Of a stretch of DNA of 32,376 bases, positions 1-8,400 are shown piece by piece. Position numbers and translations under genes: made by a program. The DNA lies in NCBI GenBank assembly GCA_016926985.1, contig JAFGNO010000131.1, positions 1 to 32,376 of the forward strand. Reading direction: 5' to 3'. The stretch comes from Anaerolineae bacterium (GTDB taxonomy: Bacteria > Chloroflexota > Anaerolineae > Aggregatilineales > UBA3940). The notes under the pieces are model-generated. The model had not been told where the DNA came from and searched no databases. It worked only from the letters and a program-made list of their open reading frames with translations. The stretch's first letter is position 1, and each line of letters opens with the position of its first letter.

Positions 1-52
1 ACCCGAAGGCAACCAGACCCATCCGAGCCGAAAATCTGATATACTTTTGCAT
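1..52 (-). CDS. Start of an unidentified protein, cut by the window edge
   Basis: An ATG at 52 on the minus strand opens a frame that stays open to base 1 and begins MQKYIRFSARMGLVAFG. A purine-rich AAAGGAAA lies about 9 bases upstream and could act as a ribosome binding site. The basic start followed by small hydrophobic residues could be the beginning of a signal peptide or membrane segment, but only 17 residues are visible. No family can be assigned. The intergenic stretch from 53 to 222 would carry its promoter and the end of the gene at 223. Confidence 0.35.
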   Translation of the reverse strand, partial: MQKYIRFSARMGLVAFG

Positions 53-179
53 AGCGACGGTTTCCTTTCGCAAGTTGTTTCTCTCATTATGAGTCTTGCT
101 CAGGAAGCTGTCGCTGTCACTTTTTGATGTCACTTCCGATGATTTGTAGGCTAATTGGCACGAAATTTAGGTATGTAAG

Positions 180-201
180 CACTGCATACAGTTCTGCAGT
201 G
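180..201 (-). terminator. Hairpin downstream of the membrane protein gene
   Basis: CACTGCA and TGCAGTG form a perfect 7-bp stem with an 8-base loop, 22 bases past the stop of the gene at 223-948. There is no T-run after the stem, so it is a weak candidate for an intrinsic terminator and may only be a transcript-stabilising hairpin. Confidence 0.3.
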
Positions 202-222
202 TTCCTCCGTAACCTTCCCTAA

Positions 223-948
223 TCAATGCCTCAGGATTGCTGTGCCAACAATCGACATAATCATGATCAGCAGCACCAGCAATACAAAACCACTGAAAAG
301 CCAATCTCCTATCAAGGCAAGGACAACCATGACGGCAACAAGCACCGCTATAATCAACAGCGCAGATAAGCTAATAAAGCCAGGATTGATCCCCGAACGC
401 CCCACTCTGGCATACAGCACTATCCCGGCTGCCATCAACAGCCCGCCGATCAACAGCGCAGCAATCACAACCTGCCGCCCTGTCAAAAACGGCAGCTGCA
501 CCACAAAAATACCGCAGGTGCCGGTACGTTCAGGAAGCGGGTAGTTACGACCCACGTAAACTCTGACAAATACAAACCTATTCCAAGCAGCATTGCTGGC
601 CGAGACGTCCCAGGTCAGTGTTTGCGTTTCTCCAGGCGTAAGATAAACCATCTCATCGTTCTGCTGTAACAGCGTCACGAATCCATCAGAAATGCGCGTG
701 TGAACGATAAGCGTTTTGTCGACATCCGCAGGGTTGTCGAAGGTAGCTGAGACCGTTGAAACCTCGTCAGCTACCAAGATAGCAGGGCATCTGAGGGTCT
801 TCAGCTTGGTTTTGGCGCCAATTGAAGCATTAAACAGGGTCGACTCGAGGTCGGCCCAGGCCGTAACACCGGCCAGCAGGATGCCTACAAGTGCCCCCAG
901 CGCAAAGACAACAAGACTGATAACCAAAACCGCTCGATGTTTATTCAT
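223..948 (-). CDS. Unidentified membrane protein with extracytoplasmic domain
   Basis: The 241-residue protein starts at an ATG with only a weak purine stretch upstream. One hydrophobic segment lies at about residues 8-32, which could be a signal anchor. A soluble, beta-rich looking domain at about 33-155 follows, and three more hydrophobic segments run from about 158 to 238. The middle part has phrases such as DNPADVDKTLIVHTRISDG and LTPGETQTLTWDVSA, which resemble extracellular immunoglobulin-like or CARDB-like segments. The domain probably lies outside the membrane. I do not recognise the family and see no catalytic motif. It is separated from the Hdr operon by a terminator and about 270 bases, so it is probably not functionally linked to it. 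Confidence 0.7.
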   Translation of the reverse strand: MNKHRAVLVISLVVFALGALVGILLAGVTAWADLESTLFNASIGAKTKLKTLRCPAILVADEVSTVSATFDNPADVDKTLIVHTRISDGFVTLLQQNDEMVYLTPGETQTLTWDVSASNAAWNRFVFVRVYVGRNYPLPERTGTCGIFVVQLPFLTGRQVVIAALLIGGLLMAAGIVLYARVGRSGINPGFISLSALLIIAVLVAVMVVLALIGDWLFSGFVLLVLLIMIMSIVGTAILRH

Positions 949-1026
949 AGGATTCTTTCACAATTTCTAATAAGAGAGAAAAGCAGACCAGAATATACCC
1001 GGCTTCGCAGCGCTGCAGACAAGCAT

Positions 1027-1051
1027 AAAAAAGGAACATCCTGATTGTTCC
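1027..1051 (-). terminator. Rho-independent terminator of the Hdr/MetVF operon
   Basis: On the minus strand GGAACA and TGTTCC pair across a 7-base loop and are followed directly by six T residues. It lies about 170 bases after the stop of the last gene at 1219. Its position suggests that the small gene at 1219-1755 is co-transcribed with the hdr genes and that the operon ends here. Confidence 0.6.
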
Positions 1052-1218
1052 CTTCTATACATAAATATACGTCATTGATGCAAAAAGGTGACTCCCAGCA
1101 GCCTGCACAGGACAGTCCACACCAATATGAAGGCTGAGCATCCGGTCAGAACAGAGGCAGGCTTAACAGCCAGCCGCTTGAGAGCGAGCCAAACAACCTG
1201 ATGCAGTGATTGCGCCTG

Positions 1219-1755
1219 TCAGTCCGTTTCGATGCGAAAGGGCCTGTTGCAATATCTGCAGATTGCCGCTTCCGCCAGAAGCGATGACTGGTTGATCAGG
1301 ATATAGCGAGGCGGCAGACATTCGCAAGCCGCCTTAACGCAAGGATCATCTAGCGGCACCCTCCTGACAAGTTCACCCACATACTGAGTTGCCTGCAATA
1401 AGCCTGAGTTACGCTCAATTGCTTCCGCCAGAGAAAACAGCAGGTTGGCCCACTGCGTCTCGGCATCAGGAGCCAGAATCCACCTGACACATTGTGTCAC
1501 AGAATCCCGGATACTCATCAATCCATAAGCTCTGGCAGGCAGTTTGTACCAGGGCGAAAAACGGTCAACCAGTTCAATCATCTCCAGGAGGATGTTAACC
1601 AGGACCGTTTTTGCTGCCTCCTCTGCATCAATAAGCACTACTCCTTCAAAGAGCGCCTCCAGGTCTGGCATTCCCGAATTGACGCCAAAATATCCACAGA
1701 CATCGCGCCAGAGCTTCTCAAGCGTAGCGTCCATGACCTCCACTGAAACCACCAT
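1219..1755 (-). CDS. Unknown protein at the end of the Hdr/MetVF operon
   Basis: The 178-residue soluble protein starts at an ATG with a strong AGGAGG 7 bases upstream. The sequence is mostly alpha-helical in character, rich in Leu, Ala and Glu. Cysteines cluster in the last 45 residues: CVKAACEC, then CRYC followed by NRPF near the C terminus. The CxxC could be half of a metal site. I do not recognise the family. It follows the hdrCB gene by 60 bases in the same orientation, before the operon terminator, so a role as accessory subunit or assembly factor of the Hdr/MetVF complex is possible. That rests on position alone. Confidence 0.7.
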   Translation of the reverse strand: MVVSVEVMDATLEKLWRDVCGYFGVNSGMPDLEALFEGVVLIDAEEAAKTVLVNILLEMIELVDRFSPWYKLPARAYGLMSIRDSVTQCVRWILAPDAETQWANLLFSLAEAIERNSGLLQATQYVGELVRRVPLDDPCVKAACECLPPRYILINQSSLLAEAAICRYCNRPFRIETD

Positions 1756-1815
1756 ACCAGCCCCTCCTGCCCCCCCTAACCGGGTGGCTCTGGTATTAAC
1801 GAATGCCCCTCCCTA

Positions 1816-3240
1816 TTAATGCTCGGATAACAGCCCCTTGCTCTTCAGCAGGGGCACCGGGTTGACCAGATTTTTGCTCAACGCTGCCGACTTTTCCGGC
1901 AGGCCCAGCGCAATTGCCAGCAACTGCGTGAAATACAGGACGGGCATTTCAAAGTCCAGCTTCATCTGGAACTGCCGCGCATCCAGATTCATATGGCAAA
2001 GCGGACACGCCACAGCAATGGCGTCAGCGCCTACCTCCCGTGCCCGTTTGAGTAAATTGCCGCTTAAGTCTAAAACAATATCGGTGCGGGTAAGCGAATG
2101 GGCTGCGCCACAACAGCAGGTTTTATAGGACCAATCCAGCACCTCCGCACCCGCTGCGCAGAGCAGATCGTCCATATCCGTGGGATTTTCCGGGTGCAGC
2201 GCCCCGGTCACTTCCGATGGTCGGGTTAACAGACACCCGTAATAGGTTACGAGTTTCAAGGAATTCAACGGTTGTTGAACTTTTTTCGTTATCTTCTTAA
2301 GTCCCACATGCTGGTGAATGGCTTCAATCAAGGTGCTCACATGCACGCGGTCCTGGTAGGTATATCCGGTTTCTTTTGCGACATCGTCCACGACCTGCCG
2401 ATGTTCATTCAGGTCGTGCACGGCAAACTTGTGTCGGCTGTAGCAGGCGGCGCAGGGCATGGTCACTTCAGAAAAGCCACCCTGCTCAATCAGCACCAGG
2501 TTATCAAATGGCAGCCGGAAAGCCGCTTCAGGATCCATTTTATGAGCCGCTGAACTTCCACAACATCCCCAGCCATCAGGTTCAATCAGGTTAAGGTCAA
2601 GGGCCTCACAGACAGACACTGTTGATGTGTTGTACTCAGCTGCCGTGCCATGCAGTGAGCAACCCGGATAGTAAGCAACGGAACGTGAAGCACCGGCAAC
2701 CGGTTTGACATGCCTGGGCTTACGTGTAGGCGCCGGCATAATGGGTATCTTGTTGCGCTGGAACATGCGTAAGGCCAGGTCGAGATCGGCCATAATATTC
2801 ATGGTGCGCAGTTTTAGCTCCGCCATGAGGCCCGCTTCATAATTGCGCCGCCACAGGCTGACCTCGCGAAGAAAAGCCTGATTGAAGATATTCACTTCTT
2901 TAACAGGGGGCTTGTACCCCCGTGCCACTGACTCCTGGGTGAGAAAATCCATGATCCCTGCAATATCAAGGCCCTGCGGACAGCGAGTAGTACAGGTCTG
3001 GCAGGATGCACATAACCAGGGAGTCTTAGCTTTTAGCGCAATGTCCTCCTGTCCCAGTTGAAGGGCGCGCATGATCTGGTTGGGCTGCCAGTCAAAATAC
3101 TCGGCAACCGGACAGCCCGCCGTGCACTTGATGCACTGGTAGCACAAGTACACGTTTTGTCCCAACTCCTCCTGAACGCGCCGGGCCAGTTCATGAGAGA
3201 TTACAATTGATTCCCCGGGCGATTGGCGTTCGCTGGCCAT
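1816..3240 (-). CDS. hdrCB: HdrC-HdrB fusion, heterodisulfide reductase-like subunit
   Basis: This 474-residue protein joins two subunits that are separate in methanogens. The N-terminal HdrC part has two [4Fe-4S] motifs, CYQCIKCTAGCP at 33-44 and CASCQTCTTRCP at 77-88. The HdrB part has two complete CCG domains: C194, C226-C227, C263 and C266; then C336, C375-C377, C412 and C415. In HdrB of methanogens these bind two non-cubane [4Fe-4S] clusters that cleave the CoM-S-S-CoB disulfide. Bacteria such as this do not make those thiols, so the acceptor here is more likely electrons for MetF or another disulfide. The start has GGAGG 6 bases upstream. The gene follows metF by 12 bases. All cluster ligands are intact, so it should be functional. 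Confidence 0.9.
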   Translation of the reverse strand: MASERQSPGESIVISHELARRVQEELGQNVYLCYQCIKCTAGCPVAEYFDWQPNQIMRALQLGQEDIALKAKTPWLCASCQTCTTRCPQGLDIAGIMDFLTQESVARGYKPPVKEVNIFNQAFLREVSLWRRNYEAGLMAELKLRTMNIMADLDLALRMFQRNKIPIMPAPTRKPRHVKPVAGASRSVAYYPGCSLHGTAAEYNTSTVSVCEALDLNLIEPDGWGCCGSSAAHKMDPEAAFRLPFDNLVLIEQGGFSEVTMPCAACYSRHKFAVHDLNEHRQVVDDVAKETGYTYQDRVHVSTLIEAIHQHVGLKKITKKVQQPLNSLKLVTYYGCLLTRPSEVTGALHPENPTDMDDLLCAAGAEVLDWSYKTCCCGAAHSLTRTDIVLDLSGNLLKRAREVGADAIAVACPLCHMNLDARQFQMKLDFEMPVLYFTQLLAIALGLPEKSAALSKNLVNPVPLLKSKGLLSEH

Positions 3241-3252
3241 ATTCCACCTCCG

Positions 3253-4269
3253 CTAGGTTGCAACTACCGGTCTGGGCAACAGACCAGCGCCTTCCACAAT
3301 TGGCTGAACAGCTTCTTCCCACTCGATGGCCATGATATGAACACCCGCAACACCCTTGATTTCCTTGAGTTCGTTGATCAGGTCGATGCAAATCCTGATG
3401 CCCTCATCTTTCCAGGCCTGAGACCGCGCCTTTTTGTCCTCAGTTGTCAATTCTTCTTTGGGAATATCTGCCCAGGGGGCGCTGGCCCGATTCATCCGGT
3501 CTATGACTTTGTCGGGCACAAGAATGCCGGGAACCTGGTTTTTCATATAGCGCGCCATCCCGGGGCTTTTCAATGGCCCAACCCCGGCAAGGATATATGC
3601 CTGCTCATGAAGTCCCATTGAACGGACCTTTTCCATGTAAACGGCAAAGGCCGGGATATCATAAACCAGCTGGGTCTGGATAAAGTTAGCCCCCGCAGCA
3701 ATTTTCTTGGCCAGCCGGTAGGGACGAAACTCGGTCGGGTCGGCAAATGGCGCAGCAGCAGCCCCTACAAAGAACCGGGCTTCAGGGCCTTTAAAAGCCT
3801 CACCGCTCGCAAAAACAGCCGAATCGCGCATATCAGAGACAAGCTTGACCAACTGAAGCGAATCGATATCAAAGACATTCTTTGCCGTCGGGTGGTTACC
3901 AAAACTCTGGTGATCGCCCGTTAAACACAGCAAGTTACGCATGCCTAATGCGTATGCCCCTAACAGGTCACTTTGTATAGCCAGCCGATTGCGATCGCGA
4001 CAGGTCATCTGGATGATCGGTTCAAGACCTTCCTGAACAACTATTGTCCCCGCACCAATGCTGGACATCCGGACAATCGCAGTCTGGTTGTCGGTAATAT
4101 TAACCGCGTCGCAGTTGCCTTTTAGAATGGCAGCCTTATGCCGGATTTCCTGCCCATCAGCACTCTGAGGCGGGCCGAGTTCTCCGGTCACCGCGAAATG
4201 TCCCGCTTTCAGAACCTTTTCAAGATTAGAGCCAACCAGATAGCCATTTGAGGAAGTGGCATTGCTCAT
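3253..4269 (-). CDS. metF: Methylenetetrahydrofolate reductase, MetF-type
   Basis: The 338-residue flavoprotein of the MTHFR fold reduces 5,10-methylene-THF to 5-methyl-THF, the last step of the methyl branch of the Wood-Ljungdahl pathway. Recognisable landmarks are the active-site glutamate region TGELGPP (E30), VNITDN near 57-61, CRDRN at 90-94 and CLTGDH near 115-120. I place the start at the ATG at 4269, because GGAGGAA precedes it and it lies one base after the metV stop. A longer reading that starts at 4482 would run back through most of metV and begins with sequence unlike this family. With MetV alongside and Hdr genes on both sides, this is the acetogen-type enzyme that takes electrons from an Hdr complex rather than directly from NAD(P)H. 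Confidence 0.93.
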   Translation of the reverse strand: MSNATSSNGYLVGSNLEKVLKAGHFAVTGELGPPQSADGQEIRHKAAILKGNCDAVNITDNQTAIVRMSSIGAGTIVVQEGLEPIIQMTCRDRNRLAIQSDLLGAYALGMRNLLCLTGDHQSFGNHPTAKNVFDIDSLQLVKLVSDMRDSAVFASGEAFKGPEARFFVGAAAAPFADPTEFRPYRLAKKIAAGANFIQTQLVYDIPAFAVYMEKVRSMGLHEQAYILAGVGPLKSPGMARYMKNQVPGILVPDKVIDRMNRASAPWADIPKEELTTEDKKARSQAWKDEGIRICIDLINELKEIKGVAGVHIMAIEWEEAVQPIVEGAGLLPRPVVAT

Positions 4270-4270
4270 T

Positions 4271-4954
4271 CTATTCCTCCTCTGCTGCCAATCGCAGATC
4301 ATCACGCGTGATTTTTCGGGGCCCACCATCTCGGGAGGTGCTCCAATTCTTGGGTGGCTGAAGCTCCAGAAGCGCATCGAGACGCCCCAAACGACTGAGC
4401 CGGTCATATATGAGCTGCCAGGCACAGTCAATATCCGGGTTGATCTCGCAGTGCCCATCTTCCGAGCCTCCGCAGGGCCCATTTAGCAGCGACTTCGAGC
4501 ACCGGGCAATCGGGCAGATACCGCCGGTGATGCCCAGCACACAATCTCCGCATGCTGCGCATCGTTCTATCCATACACCCTGTTCCGTTGGCATCCCAAG
4601 AAAGGTGGTATTCAATCCGGGGACAACCCATTTATCTGGGAAGCGTTCAGCTATTGCCTGAACACCGATCCCACAACCAAGCGAAAGGATAATATCGGCA
4701 TCACTGATCTGCTCTTTTATCTCATCCAGGTATTCCCATTCGCACTGGCGCTGAACCGTCACGTCAGTCACCTCTCTGGGCACGCTGTTCAGTTTGCTGG
4801 TCATTCTGACCGAGGCGGCAACAATCGCCGCTTCACGCGCCCCCCCGGCAAAGCAGACCGTGACGCAGGTGCCACACCCGACAACCAGGACACGTTCATC
4901 GCTGCCCAAAAGCCCCATAATCTCGTCCAGCGGTTTCTGTTCTGCAATGATCAT
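4271..4954 (-). CDS. metV: MetV, zinc/iron-sulfur partner of MetF
   Basis: The 227-residue protein matches the methylene-THF reductase C-terminal/MetV family. It carries CGTCVTVC at 27-34 and a second cysteine cluster at about 133-178, which includes CAACGDC, CPIARC, NGPCGG and DCAW. MetV is needed for MetF activity in acetogens and probably delivers electrons to the MetF flavin. It sits between mvhD (3 bases) and metF (1 base), so the three are tightly coupled in translation. The spacing supports a MetVF-Hdr-MvhD complex like that of Moorella thermoacetica. Confidence 0.88.
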   Translation of the reverse strand: MIIAEQKPLDEIMGLLGSDERVLVVGCGTCVTVCFAGGAREAAIVAASVRMTSKLNSVPREVTDVTVQRQCEWEYLDEIKEQISDADIILSLGCGIGVQAIAERFPDKWVVPGLNTTFLGMPTEQGVWIERCAACGDCVLGITGGICPIARCSKSLLNGPCGGSEDGHCEINPDIDCAWQLIYDRLSRLGRLDALLELQPPKNWSTSRDGGPRKITRDDLRLAAEEE

Positions 4955-4957
4955 TGG

Positions 4958-5419
4958 TCACTCTCCAGTCGACGTCTCTGTCGTGTATAACGGGTCTTTT
5001 CGCAGTGGGTTTGGCCCCAGCTGCCGGATCTCTTCAGTTAACTTAGCAGCATATTCGGCAAACTGTCCTCCCATGGCAGATGACAAATTGAACATCTGGA
5101 CACGGCTCGCCTCCAGACCAATTTCCAACAGGAGATTCCTGACAAATTCAACCCGCCGCCTAGCGTTGATATTACCTAACAGGTAATGACAGTCGCCTTC
5201 CATTCAACCAGCGACCATAACGCCATCAGCGCCATCCTCAAGCGCCTTGAGAATATGCACCACATCCACTTTGCCTGTACATGGCAGCCCGATTATTCTA
5301 AGCGATTCAGGATAGTTCAAACGCAACGAACCAGCCAAGTCGGCTGCCGCGTAAGCACAATGATGGCAGCAAAATGCGACGATTGTTGGCTCAAAAGCAA
5401 ACTCATCATTTCCTGTCAT
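4958..5419 (-). CDS. mvhD: MvhD-like iron-sulfur subunit with probable selenocysteine (UGA at 5204-5206)
   Basis: Two open stretches, 5204-5419 and 4958-5203, are in the same frame and are separated only by one TGA. Read through, they give a 153-residue MvhD, the small [2Fe-2S] subunit that passes electrons to HdrA. The TGA is codon 72. The paralogue at 10050-10568 has Cys at residue 72 in the same context: GADGVYVVAC followed by GNCHH, against GADGVMVAG-U followed by GDCHY here. Other conserved cysteines, C17, C18, C21, C47 and C77, are intact. MvhD relatives with selenocysteine at this kind of site are known from methanogens (VhuD). The start overlaps the stop of the upstream hdrA by four bases (ATGA). 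The second half has no ribosome binding site of its own, so two separate proteins are unlikely. A nonsense mutation cannot be excluded without genome data. Confidence 0.85.
5171..5206 (-). promoter_or_regulatory. Candidate bacterial SECIS element after the mvhD UGA
   Basis: Starting 17 bases after the UGA, ATTACC and GGTAAT form a perfect 6-bp stem (5171-5176 with 5182-5187). The loop is TGTTA, five bases with G in second place. Bacterial SECIS elements lie within about 40 bases of the UGA and carry a G early in a small apical loop, and this hairpin fits that pattern. The lower stem is not extended by clear pairing, so the element is small. It lies inside the coding region, as expected in bacteria. 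Confidence 0.6.
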
Positions 5420-8400
5420 AATTTCTCCCGTTTGTCTGCCAGATCAGACTCGCAGAGCGCAATAAGGTCAAACCTATCCATAAACCGCCCTTTGCCAAAC
5501 AATGCATCAATCTTGGCAATGACCTGAACATCACTGTAGTGCCTCAACTGTATTGCCTGGGCAGGGCACTCACTGGCGCACGTCCCACAACCCTGGCAGA
5601 CAGCAGGTTCAATATACGCGGCCCCCATGATGTTGCCTGTTCCAACCAGAGAAGATTTCACCCGGGGGACACCAAACGGGCACACACGCACACAGGTCAA
5701 GCAACCAGTGCAGCGCGTTTCATCCACAACAGCAATGCTGCCACCCGCGGTCATTGTCTCATAGACAAGCACCTTGGCGGCCTGTGAAGCAGCGGCCTGG
5801 GCCTGAACGATGGTTTCATCGAGCAGTTTGGGATAGTGAGCCATCCCGGCCATAAACAAGCCATCGGTCGAAAAGTCAATCGGCCTGAGCTTGACATGCA
5901 CCTCAAGAAAGAACCCGTCATTGTCGAGATTGGCCTTAAATAAACGGGCTATCTCACGGGATTCTGGCCGGGGAACAACGGGCATACTGAGCACCAGCAG
6001 GTCTGGCTCCAGCCTGACTGTCTGACTGAAAGCCGAATCCCAGGCTGAAACAACCAGGCCGTCGTCGCTCTGCACGTCCGGGGGGTGGTCATCATCATAA
6101 CGAACAAAAACCACTCCCAGTTCACGGGCCTGCGTATACAGCCGCTCTTTGAATCCATAGGCGCGAATATCTTTGTAGATAATGACCACCCGGGCATCGG
6201 ACTTGCGCTGCTTGAGCGCAATGGCGTTCTTGAGCGCAACCGTGCAGCAGATACGGGAACAGTACTGTTCGGCGGGGCCAACACACTGGATCATCACAAC
6301 GGAATCAGGAAGCTCGCCGCCATGCAGGACAGCCTCAAACTGCTGCTGGGTCACGATCCGCGGGTTGGTCCCATACCCGTATTCCGGCCCGCGATATTCG
6401 ATGCCGCCAATCGCCAGTATGGTCGCACCATGCTCCAAGACGGTCCGCTCACCGGTGTTGGTCTCAATGGTGGTGGAGAAATTCCCTCGGAAACCACTGG
6501 CATCCACCACCTGGCTGTTGAGATGAACCGTTACGGCTGGATTCTCCTCCACCTGGTCAACAAGGTGCCGCAGAAATGCGGCGGGGTCCTGACCGTCGGG
6601 CAGGGTATAGGTGTATCGCAGGTTGCCCCCCAGCGCCTCTTCCTTTTCGATCAGATTGACCGGGAATCCCTGCTCGGCAAGGGACAGCGCGGCTGTCATC
6701 CCGGCCACCCCGCCACCGACAACAAGCGCACGCTGCTGGACAGGAACAGTGATCGGCGTCTGCGGGAGCAACTCGGCAGCGCGTCCAACCGCCATCCGGA
6801 CCAGGTCTTTTGACTTGGCGGTTGCTTTATCCCAGTTATGTGAGTGAACCCACGAACACTGGTTGCGGATATTGGCCATCTCAAACAGGTAGGGGTTCAA
6901 ACTGGCGGTGCGCAGGCAGTCGCGGAACAGGGGCTCATGCGTCAGGGGTGTGCAGCTTGCCACCACCACACGGTTAAGGCCACGTTCCCGGATTTCCTCA
7001 GCAATATGGGCGATGCTATCCTGCGAACAGGTATAGAGATTGGATTCCGCGTGTGCCACGCCCGGAAGCGTGGCGGCGTATTCAGCCACCTCAGGCACAT
7101 CCAGATACCCCCCGATATTGGAGCCGCAATGACAGACAAATACGCCAATTCGCAGTTCTTCGCCTGAGACGTCGCGCTCTTCTGGATACTCCGTTTGTTT
7201 GGTCAGGGTAAATCGCGAGTTGCTTAACAGCCCGGCAGCAGCACCTGCCGCCCCGCTGGCCTCAATAACCGATTCGGAAATATCTTTAGGCTCCCGGAAG
7301 GGGCCAACTGCGTATATCCCTTTTCGGCTGGTTTCCAGCGGATCAAACAGGGTGGTATGGCAGAACCCATATTCATCCAGCTCGATTCCAAGCCTGTGAC
7401 CCAGCGCTTTCACCGACTCGGAAATCTCCATACCGACGGAAAGCACTACCAGGTCAAACTGCTCATCATGGGGCGCGCCCTGATCATCGACATAGTGGAT
7501 CAGCAGGTTTCGTGTGTCAGGATCTTCATGAAGCTGGCTGATCCGGCAGCGCGTATACTGCACGCCATAGCGGTTCCGAGCGCGCTCAAAATATCCCCAG
7601 TATCCCTTGGAAAAAGCCCGCATATCCATCATGAATACGTGGATATCCAGGTCCGGCTCGTGCTCTTTGGTGATGATAGCTTCCTTTGTGGCGTACATGC
7701 AGCACACGGCAGAGCAGTAATCGTGGGACTGGTCGCGGGAGCCCACACACTGGAGAAAAGCAATCTTCTGCGGCTTCTGCCCATCAGATGGGCGCTGGAT
7801 ATGCCCCATTGTTGGACCTGAGGCAGACAGAATCCGCTCGTATTGCAAAGCGGTGATCACATTGGGATACCGGCCAAAGCCGTACTCTTCAGACAATTCG
7901 GCACGATACACCTGGTAACCAGGAGCCAGGATAACCGCCCCCACCTGGATCATTTCTTCGGTCGCCGCCATATCATGGTTAATAGCATCCCGCCCGCAGG
8001 CAAAGGTACAGCTCATGCACTCAGAACACACACCACAGGCCAGGCAACGAGCGGCTTCCGCCATGGCGGATTCGTCGTCATAGCCGCCTTCCACCTCGGC
8101 AAAATTGCCTATCCGCTTGCTTACCGGAAGCTCAGGCAGGGGAACCCGCCTCTGCGGTGTAATCTCACCCCGGGCAATACGCTCATCAATCTCCTGCTGG
8201 GTCAGTTTAACCACCGGCAGCTCCGGCTTGGGCGGCGGCTCCAGATGATCCCCCTGCAAATAGCGGATAATCGACCGTGCAGCAGTATGTCCACTGTCAA
8301 CAGCTTCAATGACAAAAGCCGTCCCCGATACGCTGTCGCCCGCTGCAAAAACACCCTCGCGTGTTGCTGCCAGCGTGTTGGGATTGACGGCTATGGTCCT

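Noticed and set aside
3253-4482. Extended metF reading starting at 4482
   Set aside because: The extra 71 residues overlap the coding part of metV and do not resemble the family; the ATG at 4269 has a good ribosome site.
4958-5419. Reading the interrupted mvhD as a pseudogene or as two separate genes
   Set aside because: Only one stop interrupts a perfectly preserved frame, it sits at a conserved Cys position, and the second half has no ribosome binding site. Selenocysteine explains it better, though genome data are needed.
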